Origin: Desulfuromonadales bacterium
GTDB taxonomy: Bacteria > Desulfobacterota > Desulfuromonadia > Desulfuromonadales > Geopsychrobacteraceae
NCBI GenBank assembly: GCA_019429255.1
Contig: JAHYIY010000028.1
Span: forward strand, 1 to 33,430
Direction: 5' to 3'
DNA length: 33,430 nt
The notes under the pieces are model-generated. The model was not told where the DNA came from. It was given only the letters and a program-made list of their open reading frames with translations, and ran no database searches. Below, piece by piece: positions 17,844 to 25,090 of the stretch; position 1 is the first letter of the stretch; each line of letters begins with the position of its first letter. A program made the position numbers and the translations under genes.

Positions 17844-19307
17844 ATGGCACTCGATCTTCGACTTCAGGTAAAACTCAGCCAGCAACTGGTGATGACCCCC
17901 CAGTTGCAGCAGGCTATTAAGCTGCTGCAGTTGTCGCGACTGGAGCTGGTTGAGGCTATTTCCCAGGAACTTGAGGAAAATCCGATTCTCGAAGAAGGGA
18001 TCGATCTGCAGGAGGAAAAAGAAGAAGAGGTGCGCAGCGGACTCGAAGATGACTTCAGTCCAATCCAGGAAAAATCTTCCGAGGAAGAACTTTCCGGCGA
18101 GATGGATGGGGTCGCTGATATCGATTGGCAAACCTATCTGGAAGGTTACAGCCTCAGCAGTAGCAGCAATGATGCCCGCGATAACTATGAAGAGCAGGAG
18201 GATCGTCCTTCTTTTGAAAGTTTGATGACCCAGCCGCGTCGCTTGAGCGACCATCTGCTCTGGCAGCTTGGTCTTTCGACTGTGTCTGAAGTTGAACATC
18301 GTGCCGCGGTTGACATTATCGGCAACCTCGATGATTCCGGTTATCTGCAGACGGCTATTGAAGAGCTGGCGGAGCACGCCGCTGTCGATCTGGTGGTTTA
18401 TGCCGCCGCCCTGAAGCGTGTGCAGGGTTACGATCCTGCCGGGGTGGCCTGTCGTAATCTGCAGGAATGTCTGTTGCTGCAACTTGAACGTCTGGATCTG
18501 TCTGACTCGTTAGCTGCCGTGTTGCTGCGTGATTTTATCGACGAACTCGAAGGGCGCAAATATCCGCAGATTGCCAGGGCACTAAAACTTCCCGTTGAGG
18601 AGATTTTTGCCGCAACCAAGCTGATTTCCGATCTTGACCCGCGTCCGGGCAGTGCTTATAACGACGAAGAAGCCCACTATATTATCCCCGATATCTATAT
18701 TCACAAACTGGGCAATGATTATGTCGTTACCCAGAATGATGATGGGCTGCCGAATCTGCGCATCAGCTCTTTTTATCGTAACGCGCTGATGGAGTCAAAA
18801 GGGGTCGACAAACAGACCGGCGATTATATCCAGGATAAAATGCGCAGTGCCGTGTGGTTGATCAAGAGTATTCATCAGCGCCAGCGCACCATTTATAAGG
18901 TCACCCAGAGCATTGTTAAGTTTCAGCGCGACTTTTTCGATAAGGGTATCGAGTATCTCAAGCCGATGGTATTGCGTGATGTCGCTGAAGATATTCAGAT
19001 GCATGAGTCCACCGTCAGTCGAGTGACGACCAATAAATATGTTCAGACCCCCCAGGGGTTGTTTGAACTGAAATTCTTTTTTAACAGCGGCATCAACACC
19101 AGCGATGGTGATGCGATTGCCTCTGAAAGCGTCAAAAACAAGATCAAGGAAATCGTCGCTGCCGAAAACCCCAAAAAACCCTTGTCTGATCAGAAGATCG
19201 TCGATTTACTGGCAGAACAGGAGATCGATATTGCCCGACGCACGGTTACCAAGTATCGTGAGATGCTCGGCATCGGCTCATCGACCGAACGCAAGCGTTT
19301 ATTTTGA
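17844..19307 (+). CDS. rpoN: RNA polymerase sigma-54 factor
   Basis: This is a 487-residue sigma-54. Region I is present (MALDLRLQVKLSQQL, then MTPQLQQAIKLLQL). An acidic region II covers about 50-115. The core-binding and DNA-binding region III follows, ending in the RpoN box ARRTVTKYRE (464-473). It directs transcription from -24/-12 promoters and needs activators such as PrsR in this window. ATG 17844 is chosen because relatives begin this way; AAAGGA is only about three bases away, and an in-frame TTG at 17826 is the alternative. Placement after lptB is the common proteobacterial order. Confidence 0.97.
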   Translation: MALDLRLQVKLSQQLVMTPQLQQAIKLLQLSRLELVEAISQELEENPILEEGIDLQEEKEEEVRSGLEDDFSPIQEKSSEEELSGEMDGVADIDWQTYLEGYSLSSSSNDARDNYEEQEDRPSFESLMTQPRRLSDHLLWQLGLSTVSEVEHRAAVDIIGNLDDSGYLQTAIEELAEHAAVDLVVYAAALKRVQGYDPAGVACRNLQECLLLQLERLDLSDSLAAVLLRDFIDELEGRKYPQIARALKLPVEEIFAATKLISDLDPRPGSAYNDEEAHYIIPDIYIHKLGNDYVVTQNDDGLPNLRISSFYRNALMESKGVDKQTGDYIQDKMRSAVWLIKSIHQRQRTIYKVTQSIVKFQRDFFDKGIEYLKPMVLRDVAEDIQMHESTVSRVTTNKYVQTPQGLFELKFFFNSGINTSDGDAIASESVKNKIKEIVAAENPKKPLSDQKIVDLLAEQEIDIARRTVTKYREMLGIGSSTERKRLF

Positions 19308-19362
19308 CAGGAGGTTTGACGGTATTTGTCAGGCTGTTCCTGCGCAATAGTTTTAATTGCGC

Positions 19363-19368
19363 TATAAT
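19363..19368 (+). promoter_or_regulatory. Possible -10 box upstream of hpf
   Basis: A perfect TATAAT sits in the 113-base gap between rpoN and hpf, about 52 bases before the hpf ATG. There is no convincing -35 hexamer at 16-18 bases, and no good -24/-12 pair, so this is a weak call. Confidence 0.28.
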
Positions 19369-19407
19369 CTAGATTAAATGAGGCTCTATGGAAGAGTCCT
19401 CGGTAAT

Positions 19408-19414
19408 GAGGAGG
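19408..19414 (+). promoter_or_regulatory. Ribosome binding site deciding hpf start
   Basis: GAGGAGG lies six bases before ATG 19421. It fixes the start there rather than at upstream in-frame codons, which would add 11 residues not seen in the family. Confidence 0.8.
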
Positions 19415-19420
19415 TTCTTT

Positions 19421-19969
19421 ATGCAAATTGCTGTGACCTTTAGACACATGGAAAGCAGTGATCCACTTCGTGATTATGTGGAAGAAAAACTGGCGCGGGT
19501 GAAAAAGTACATCGATGAACCGATTGACGCCCAGGTGGTTCTTTCGGTTCAAAAAAAGATTAATCAGCGCGCCGAGGTGACGATGGTAGCCAAAGGGCTG
19601 ACCATGAAGAGCGTCGAAGAAAAAGAAGATATGTACGCTGCCATCGATCTGATGGTCGACAAGATCGAGCGCCAACTCAAACGCTATAAAGAAAAGCTCA
19701 AAAATCATAAAGGCAGTGAAGGGGTCCAGCGGCGTATAGAAAAAACCGTTTATTCAGCGCCGAGCGTTGATGAAGGTCGGGATGAGCCGGAAATTATCCG
19801 CAGCAATTCGTTCTTTATCAAACCGATGTCGGTTGAAGAGGCGGTGATGCAGATGGATCTGCTCGGCAAGGAGTTTCTGGTGTTTACCGACGATCGTTCC
19901 GAAGAGATGAATGTTGTCTATCGGCGTAAAGATGGAAATTACGGTTTGATCGTACCTCACGGCAAATAG
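19421..19969 (+). CDS. hpf: Long-form ribosome hibernation promoting factor
   Basis: This 182-residue protein has the S30AE/RaiA ribosome-binding domain (about 1-100, starting MQIAVTFRHMESSDPLRDYVEEKL) and a C-terminal domain (about 120-180, with IIRSNSFFIKPMSVEEAVMQM and YGLIVPHG). That makes it the long HPF type, which dimerises 70S ribosomes into 100S particles by itself. The ribosome site is strong. It follows rpoN as in many proteobacteria and is followed by a clear terminator. Confidence 0.95.
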   Translation: MQIAVTFRHMESSDPLRDYVEEKLARVKKYIDEPIDAQVVLSVQKKINQRAEVTMVAKGLTMKSVEEKEDMYAAIDLMVDKIERQLKRYKEKLKNHKGSEGVQRRIEKTVYSAPSVDEGRDEPEIIRSNSFFIKPMSVEEAVMQMDLLGKEFLVFTDDRSEEMNVVYRRKDGNYGLIVPHGK

Positions 19970-19976
19970 AACGGCT

Positions 19977-20015
19977 TCGGGGTTTATGCATAGCAATGCC
20001 TAAATCCCGATTTTT
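19977..20015 (+). terminator. Intrinsic terminator between hpf and ptsN
   Basis: The hairpin pairs TCGGGGTTTA (from 19977) with TAAATCCCGA (ending 20010), then GCAT with ATGC around an AGCA loop. This gives about 14 pairs, one of them G-U, with one mismatch. Five T residues follow directly (20011-20015). It begins eight bases after the hpf stop codon and splits rpoN-hpf from the PTS genes. Confidence 0.85.
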
Positions 20016-20048
20016 ACATCTGCTTTTGATGGATAAAGATAAGAGATT

Positions 20049-20510
20049 ATGAAGATTTCAGAACTGTTGAATCCGCAGGCTATCATCAGCGAGCTTGGCG
20101 CCGGCGATAAAAAGGGGGTTCTCGCGGAGTTGACGGATGCCCTGGTGGCGCTGGTTCCCGAACTGGATCGTGCGCGGGTTCTTGCCGTTCTTCACGAGCG
20201 CGAAAAGCTCGGCAGCACCGGTATCGGTGACGGCGTCGCAATTCCCCACGGCAAGATAGCCAATCTGCCGGCGCTTCAGCTGGTTTTTGCCCGCAGCACG
20301 AAAGGGGTCGACTTTGAGTCGATGGATGGTCAGCTGACTCAGTTGTTCTTTTTATTGATCGCGCCGGAAGGTGCCGTCGGTGTGCATCTCAAGACCCTGG
20401 CGCGGATTTCCAAGCTGCTTAAGGATATCAAAGTGCGCAAGCAGCTCCTCGCAGCTGACGACGCTGCGGCGATCTACCAGATAATTCTTGCCAATGAAGG
20501 TACCCCGTAG
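20049..20510 (+). CDS. ptsN: PTS IIA-Ntr protein
   Basis: This 153-residue regulatory EIIA is of the nitrogen/fructose family. The phosphorylated His67 lies in VAIPHGKI. It receives phosphate from an HPr-type carrier and typically regulates potassium uptake, phosphate or nitrogen responses rather than sugar transport. The motif REKLGSTGIGDG just before it is typical. The ribosome site is poor (AAGAGA close to ATG). It stands alone between a terminator and hprK, with 79 bases before hprK. No nitrogen-branch EI (PtsP) is in the window, so phosphate may come from the ptsH/ptsI pair downstream. Confidence 0.93.
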   Translation: MKISELLNPQAIISELGAGDKKGVLAELTDALVALVPELDRARVLAVLHEREKLGSTGIGDGVAIPHGKIANLPALQLVFARSTKGVDFESMDGQLTQLFFLLIAPEGAVGVHLKTLARISKLLKDIKVRKQLLAADDAAAIYQIILANEGTP

Positions 20511-20589
20511 ACCCTAGGATCTGCGGTACTGCAATGGCGGATCCTGTGATGGCAGCTGCCGCAGGGGACGCTGATCAGGTGTTGATTCC

Positions 20590-21564
20590 ATGTCAACCTT
20601 AAGTATCAGGGAAATTCTCGAAGAGAAAGAAGCCGGACTCCAACTGGAGTTGTTAGCTGGTATGGGCGGCTTGGAAAATCTGGTCTCCCAGCCGAGGATT
20701 CAGAAGCCGGGCCTGGCCCTGGCGGGTTTCATCGACAGCTTACACCCCGACCGCATTCAGGTGTTTGGTTCCACTGAACTGAGTTTTTTGGCCAATATGG
20801 CGACTGACGAAGCGCAAAGGCGCATCCGTGAGCTGTGTCAGCGCCGCATCTGTTGCCTGATTGTTACAAAAAACCAGCCGGTCCCCGAATACCTCATCCA
20901 ACAAGCTGAAATCCTTGACACCCCTTTGTTGCGCACCCGGCTGCTGAGCTCCGACTTTATTTCCCTGATCACCCGTTTTCTCGAAGAGCGCTTGCTGCCG
21001 ACCTCAACCCTCCACGGTGTTCTGGTTGATGTGCTTGGTATTGGTGTGTTGATTCAGGGCAAGAGTGGCATCGGTAAAAGTGAGTGCGCCCTGGAGTTGG
21101 TGTTGCGCGGCTACCGTCTTGTCGCTGATGACATTATCCGGGTACGCTTCAAATTGCCCTCGGTCATTTTCGGCGAAGGGATGGATCTGCTTCATTACCA
21201 CATGGAGATCCGCGGTCTGGGCATTCTTAACATCAAACACCTGTTCGGTGTGTCCTCAATCCGCGAGCGCAAGAAAATTGATCTGGTTGTTGAACTGGTC
21301 AAGTGGGAGGACGAAAAGGATTATGATCGCCACGGCCTCGACGAAAACACCTATCAGCTCCATGGTGTTGAGCTCCCTTTTGTGCGTATTCCAGTAGCCC
21401 CCGGGCGCAATATCGGTACCATTGTCGAGGTCGCGGCCCGTAACCAGTTGCTCAAGGAAATGGGCTATCACAGCGCCCGCGAGTTCCAGGATCTGCTTGA
21501 AAAACGCATGGCTGAGGCTGCCCATCTGCATGCTCACACCATTATCGGCGAGAACCTCGAATGA
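20590..21564 (+). CDS. hprK: HPr kinase/phosphorylase
   Basis: HprK phosphorylates HPr on Ser46 and can reverse the reaction. The 324-residue protein is of the full-length type: an N-terminal domain (1-130) and a catalytic core with HGV at 142-144, Walker A GKSGIGKS (157-164) and the signature EIRGLGILNIKHLFG near 206. The HPr encoded downstream has a Ser46, so a substrate is present. The gene overlaps rapZ by four bases (ATGA). Confidence 0.95.
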   Translation: MSTLSIREILEEKEAGLQLELLAGMGGLENLVSQPRIQKPGLALAGFIDSLHPDRIQVFGSTELSFLANMATDEAQRRIRELCQRRICCLIVTKNQPVPEYLIQQAEILDTPLLRTRLLSSDFISLITRFLEERLLPTSTLHGVLVDVLGIGVLIQGKSGIGKSECALELVLRGYRLVADDIIRVRFKLPSVIFGEGMDLLHYHMEIRGLGILNIKHLFGVSSIRERKKIDLVVELVKWEDEKDYDRHGLDENTYQLHGVELPFVRIPVAPGRNIGTIVEVAARNQLLKEMGYHSAREFQDLLEKRMAEAAHLHAHTIIGENLE

Positions 21565-22421
21565 ACAATCGTCTGATGATTATCACCGGTCTGTCCGGGT
21601 CCGGCAAATCCACTGCCGCGCGGGTTCTGGAAGATCAGGGTTTTTTTGTCGTCGATAACCTGCCGCTGGTGATGCTCCCTGATTTTATGCAACGCGCGCG
21701 GCAGGAGTTATGCCGCTATACCGATGTGGCTGTGGTTATCGATGTGCGCAATCGCTCCTTTCTTACCGACCACGTCGGCACCTTCGAGCAGCTGCGAACT
21801 GCCGGTCACCAGGTCGAGATTCTTTTTTTTGAAGCAGACGATGACGAACTGTTGCAGCGCTTTTCGGAAACCCGGCGGGCGCATCCGCTGGCTCTGACCG
21901 GAACGGTGCAGGAGGGGATTGAAAAAGAGCGGCGGCAACTCAAGCCGCTACGGGATGCTGCTGCCAAGGTGATTGACAGCAGCCATCTCAATGTCCGTCA
22001 ATTGCGTGATTTGGTGTTGGAACATATCGGGGCAGAGTATTCGGCACGGTTGATCGTCAACCTTGAATCCTTCGGTTATCGCTATGGATTGCCACCGGCC
22101 GCGGATTTGGTCTTCGATGTGCGATTTCTTCCCAACCCGCACTACCTGCCGGAATTACGACCATTAACCGGACTGGATAAAGGGGTGCGTGATTATGTCC
22201 TGATGCAGCCGGAAGCCCGCGAATTTCGTCGTCATCTTGACAATCTACTGACATTTTTGCTGCCCCACTATCGCAAGGAAGGCAAAAGCTATCTGACCAT
22301 CGGCATTGGTTGCACCGGGGGGCGTCACCGCAGCGTGTCAATTGTTGAAGATCTGTATCAGTATTTTCCTGTAAGGGATGTTATTATCCAAAAGAACCAT
22401 CGTGATGTCGCCAAGGGGTAA
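21561..22421 (+). CDS. rapZ: RNase adapter / nucleotide-binding protein RapZ
   Basis: This 286-residue RapZ (YvcJ family) has Walker A GLSGSGKST (10-18), VVDNLP at about 30-35, and the C-terminal motif GCTGGRHRSV near 253. In E. coli RapZ guides RNase E to a small RNA controlling glucosamine-6-phosphate synthase; elsewhere the role differs, so only the family is sure. It overlaps hprK by four bases and is three bases before the IIA-Man gene, within a tight operon. Confidence 0.94.
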   Translation: MNNRLMIITGLSGSGKSTAARVLEDQGFFVVDNLPLVMLPDFMQRARQELCRYTDVAVVIDVRNRSFLTDHVGTFEQLRTAGHQVEILFFEADDDELLQRFSETRRAHPLALTGTVQEGIEKERRQLKPLRDAAAKVIDSSHLNVRQLRDLVLEHIGAEYSARLIVNLESFGYRYGLPPAADLVFDVRFLPNPHYLPELRPLTGLDKGVRDYVLMQPEAREFRRHLDNLLTFLLPHYRKEGKSYLTIGIGCTGGRHRSVSIVEDLYQYFPVRDVIIQKNHRDVAKG

Positions 22422-22424
22422 CGG

Positions 22425-22823
22425 ATGATCGGAATCGTGGTCGTCACTCATTCGCGATTGGCTGCTGAATTATGTCGGGCAGCGGAAATGATTTTGGGGC
22501 CACTCGATCTCCTGGTCGCTGTCAATATCGAACCTGAAACCTCGGTGGATGCTGCACGCAATCAGGTGTTTGAGGCTTTTCGGCGGGTGGGTGCTGATGG
22601 TGACGGGGTGCTGATTATGACCGATCTGTTTGGCGGAACGCCGACCAATATCAGCGCCGAACTCCTTGCCGAAGGTAACGTCGATATCCTTACCGGCGTT
22701 AATCTGCCGATGCTGCTCAAGGGTGCAAATCTGCGGTTGACCTGTGAGCTGGATGAGCTTGCCGCTCAACTCGCCGAATATGCGCGTACAGCCATCATTC
22801 GTCCGGTCGAGCTGTTGCGATAA
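22425..22823 (+). CDS. Mannose-family PTS IIA component
   Basis: This 132-residue EIIA is of the mannose family. It begins MIGIVVVTHSRLAAEL with the likely phosphorylated His9, and has the TDLFGGTPTN motif near 66-75. It takes phosphate from HPr and passes it to IIB. It is a free-standing IIA rather than a IIA-IIB fusion. It lies three bases after rapZ and 27 before the IIB gene. Confidence 0.93.
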   Translation: MIGIVVVTHSRLAAELCRAAEMILGPLDLLVAVNIEPETSVDAARNQVFEAFRRVGADGDGVLIMTDLFGGTPTNISAELLAEGNVDILTGVNLPMLLKGANLRLTCELDELAAQLAEYARTAIIRPVELLR

Positions 22824-22850
22824 CCTTACTGGTTGACAAGTGGATATGTC

Positions 22851-23348
22851 ATGAATCTGGTCCTGACACGTATCGATAACCGCCTCATCCATGGGCAGGT
22901 TCTTGAAGCCTGGGTTCCCCATGTGCAGGCCAACTGTATTGTCGTCGCCGATGATGTCCTTGCCGCCAATTCCTTGAAAAAACTGATGATGAAGGCCTCA
23001 GTGCCGAGCCGTATGCGGGTTGAAATCGGCACGATTGCTGATGTCGTTCGTCTGCTGCTCGCCAATACCCTGGAGAGTTACCGGATTCTGCTGTTGTTTG
23101 CTACCCCGGCTGATGCACTGCGTGCCTACCGTTTGGGTTTAAAATATGAGCAATTAAATCTGGGGAACCTGCACGCCGATGCCGGCAAGGCGCGCTTTAG
23201 CTGTACAGTTTTTCTTGATGTTGAAGATCTGGACGATCTGCAAACGCTCGAAGAAGCCGGCGTCAGGATCACCGCGCGCTGTATTCCTGCTGACACTGAC
23301 CGACCGTGGCGGCGCCTGATTCCAGGGCCCAGGGGGGCGGACTCATGA
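22851..23348 (+). CDS. Mannose/sorbose-family PTS IIB component
   Basis: This 165-residue IIB starts MNLVLTRIDNRLIHGQV, with the phosphorylated His14 in the RLIHGQV motif. ATG 22851 is preferred over the upstream TTG in the same frame because GTGGA lies just before it and homologues start here. It overlaps the IIC gene by four bases. Sugar specificity cannot be read. Confidence 0.93.
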   Translation: MNLVLTRIDNRLIHGQVLEAWVPHVQANCIVVADDVLAANSLKKLMMKASVPSRMRVEIGTIADVVRLLLANTLESYRILLLFATPADALRAYRLGLKYEQLNLGNLHADAGKARFSCTVFLDVEDLDDLQTLEEAGVRITARCIPADTDRPWRRLIPGPRGADS

Positions 23349-24040
23349 TCCTTGAGCTGTTGATCGGCGGGGTCATTGCGCTGGTCTGTGGCCTCGATCG
23401 GGTGGCGATGTTGCAGATTCTCGTGTCGCGGCCAATTGTTGCCGCTCCGGTGACGGGATTGCTGCTGGGTGAACCGTTGATCGGCCTGCAGGTAGGGGTG
23501 ATGGTTGAGTTGTTGTGGCTGGCGCGTCTGCCGGTGGGTGCTGCGGTCCCCCCTGATGACACCCAGGTAGCCATCGCCGCTACTGTGTTGAGCATTACTC
23601 TGGGGCATCAACTTGAAGCCCTCTCGGTTGAACTGATGCTCTTGTCCTTGCTCGTGGCCCTGCTGGTTGGCAAGGTGGGACAGTACTTCGATCACTGTGC
23701 GCGTAATTACAACAGCATTCTTCCCGTCCAAACCGATCGGGCGCTAGAGAACGGACTCTTTGGTCGGGCGCAGTTGCTCCATCTGCGCGGCTTGCTGAGT
23801 TTTTCCGCCGCAGCGCTACTGACCTATTTCACCATTGTCACCTGTGGTCTGTTGCTGATTCCGCCGATCTGGCCCTGGCTGCAGATCTCCATGTCTTATT
23901 CAGCCGGGTTGCTGCAACTGGCACTGCCGTTAATCGGGGTTGCGGTCATTCTTGGTACAATTAATGTCAGTCGCGCCATTACCCTGTTTTGTGCCTCCTT
24001 TGGCATGGCATTTTTGCTGATGTGGCTGGTGCAACCATGA
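23345..24040 (+). CDS. Mannose-family PTS IIC membrane component
   Basis: This 231-residue membrane protein has several hydrophobic helices and the family motif around VAMLQILVSRPIVAAPVTGLLLG and the MVELLWLARLPVGAAVPPDD loop. It forms the sugar pore with IID. It is a little shorter than E. coli ManY. The ATG overlaps the IIB stop, and its own stop overlaps the IID start (both ATGA). Confidence 0.9.
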   Translation: MILELLIGGVIALVCGLDRVAMLQILVSRPIVAAPVTGLLLGEPLIGLQVGVMVELLWLARLPVGAAVPPDDTQVAIAATVLSITLGHQLEALSVELMLLSLLVALLVGKVGQYFDHCARNYNSILPVQTDRALENGLFGRAQLLHLRGLLSFSAAALLTYFTIVTCGLLLIPPIWPWLQISMSYSAGLLQLALPLIGVAVILGTINVSRAITLFCASFGMAFLLMWLVQP

Positions 24041-24810
24041 GGCTTGGTTGGCAGACACGTTTACATGTCTGGTTTCGTCTGTTGTTTCTTCAGGCAAGCT
24101 GGAGCTATCAGCGTATGCAGGGGCTTGGTTTTCTTTTCGCTCTTCTGCCGGGATTACGCAAGATCTATTCCGAAGAACAAATGCGCGAAGTATCACTGCG
24201 CCATGCCGGTTATTTCAATACCCATCCTTATCTGGCACCTTTGGTCGTCGGAGCGGTTCTGAAGCTTGAAGAAGAACGAGCTATCCACGGCGAGGATCGC
24301 AGCATCGATATCGACGATTTCAAAGAGATCGTCGCGGCACCTTATGCTGCCATTGGCGATGCCTTGTTCTGGGGGGGATTAAGGCCACTGGTTGCGGGGA
24401 TAACTCTGTTCTTTGCCGTCAAGGGAATTGTCTGGGCACCACTGATATTTTTGCTGGTTTTCAATCTTTTTCCCTTCTGGTTCCGGATTGTTTTTTTCGA
24501 ATACGGCTATCGCCATGGAATTAAGTCGGTGGCTTATATCCAGGAACACAACCTGCCGGATTGGGCAGTGCGAATCAAAGAGGCCGCAGTGGTTGTTTTG
24601 GGCGGACTTTGTGCCTTTATGGTTTTTTCGCACCTGCTTGACCATCAACTGCCAAGCTGGCCGGGGTTATTGGCCCTGGTTCCAATGATTCTGTTGGGTG
24701 TGGGTGCCCGGCGCGGGATGTCGACCCTGCTGCTCATCTTCATTACCTGTACCATTATTATTGTCGCCGGAATCTTTTGGATTGATGTGGCACTTTTTCT
24801 TAAATTGTAG
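24037..24810 (+). CDS. Mannose-family PTS IID component
   Basis: This 257-residue IID has the family motif SWSYQRMQGLGF (about 21-32), HAGYFNTHPYLAPLVVG (about 57-73) and, near the C-terminus, membrane helices. Together with IIC it completes a four-part mannose-type permease. The start overlaps the IIC stop; the longer upstream frame is an artefact. HPr follows 13 bases later. Substrate unknown. Confidence 0.92.
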   Translation: MRLGWQTRLHVWFRLLFLQASWSYQRMQGLGFLFALLPGLRKIYSEEQMREVSLRHAGYFNTHPYLAPLVVGAVLKLEEERAIHGEDRSIDIDDFKEIVAAPYAAIGDALFWGGLRPLVAGITLFFAVKGIVWAPLIFLLVFNLFPFWFRIVFFEYGYRHGIKSVAYIQEHNLPDWAVRIKEAAVVVLGGLCAFMVFSHLLDHQLPSWPGLLALVPMILLGVGARRGMSTLLLIFITCTIIIVAGIFWIDVALFLKL

Positions 24811-24823
24811 GGACATACTGATT

Positions 24824-25090
24824 ATGCAGACACGCAAATTCACGATTGTTAACCGCCTTGGCCTGCATGCCCGGGCAGCAGCCCTTCTGGTCAAGTCTGC
24901 TGCTCGTTTCAGCGCTGAAATCACCATCAAAAAAGAGGACATGGAGGTCAACGGCAAAAGTATTATGGGGATCCTGTTGCTGGCAGCGCCCAAAGGGAGT
25001 GATATTCATCTGATGATCGAAGGCACTGACGAAGAACTGGCCATGCAGCACCTTGCTGAATTGATTGAGGGTGGTTTTGGAGAAGAATAG
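24824..25090 (+). CDS. ptsH: HPr phosphocarrier protein
   Basis: This is an 88-residue HPr. His15 lies in NRLGLHARAA (the EI phosphorylation site), and Ser46 lies in NGKSIMG (the HprK site). Both regulatory residues are therefore intact. Start at ATG 24824; a longer in-frame ORF from 24698 adds a hydrophobic tail from the IID frame. It overlaps the ptsI start by about 14 bases. Confidence 0.96.
   Translation: MQTRKFTIVNRLGLHARAAALLVKSAARFSAEITIKKEDMEVNGKSIMGILLLAAPKGSDIHLMIEGTDEELAMQHLAELIEGGFGEE

Noticed and set aside
20511-20589. GGATCTGC/GCGGATCC pair and GGCAGCTGCC palindrome between ptsN and hprK
   Set aside because: Short, no T-run, no known operator form; chance cannot be excluded.
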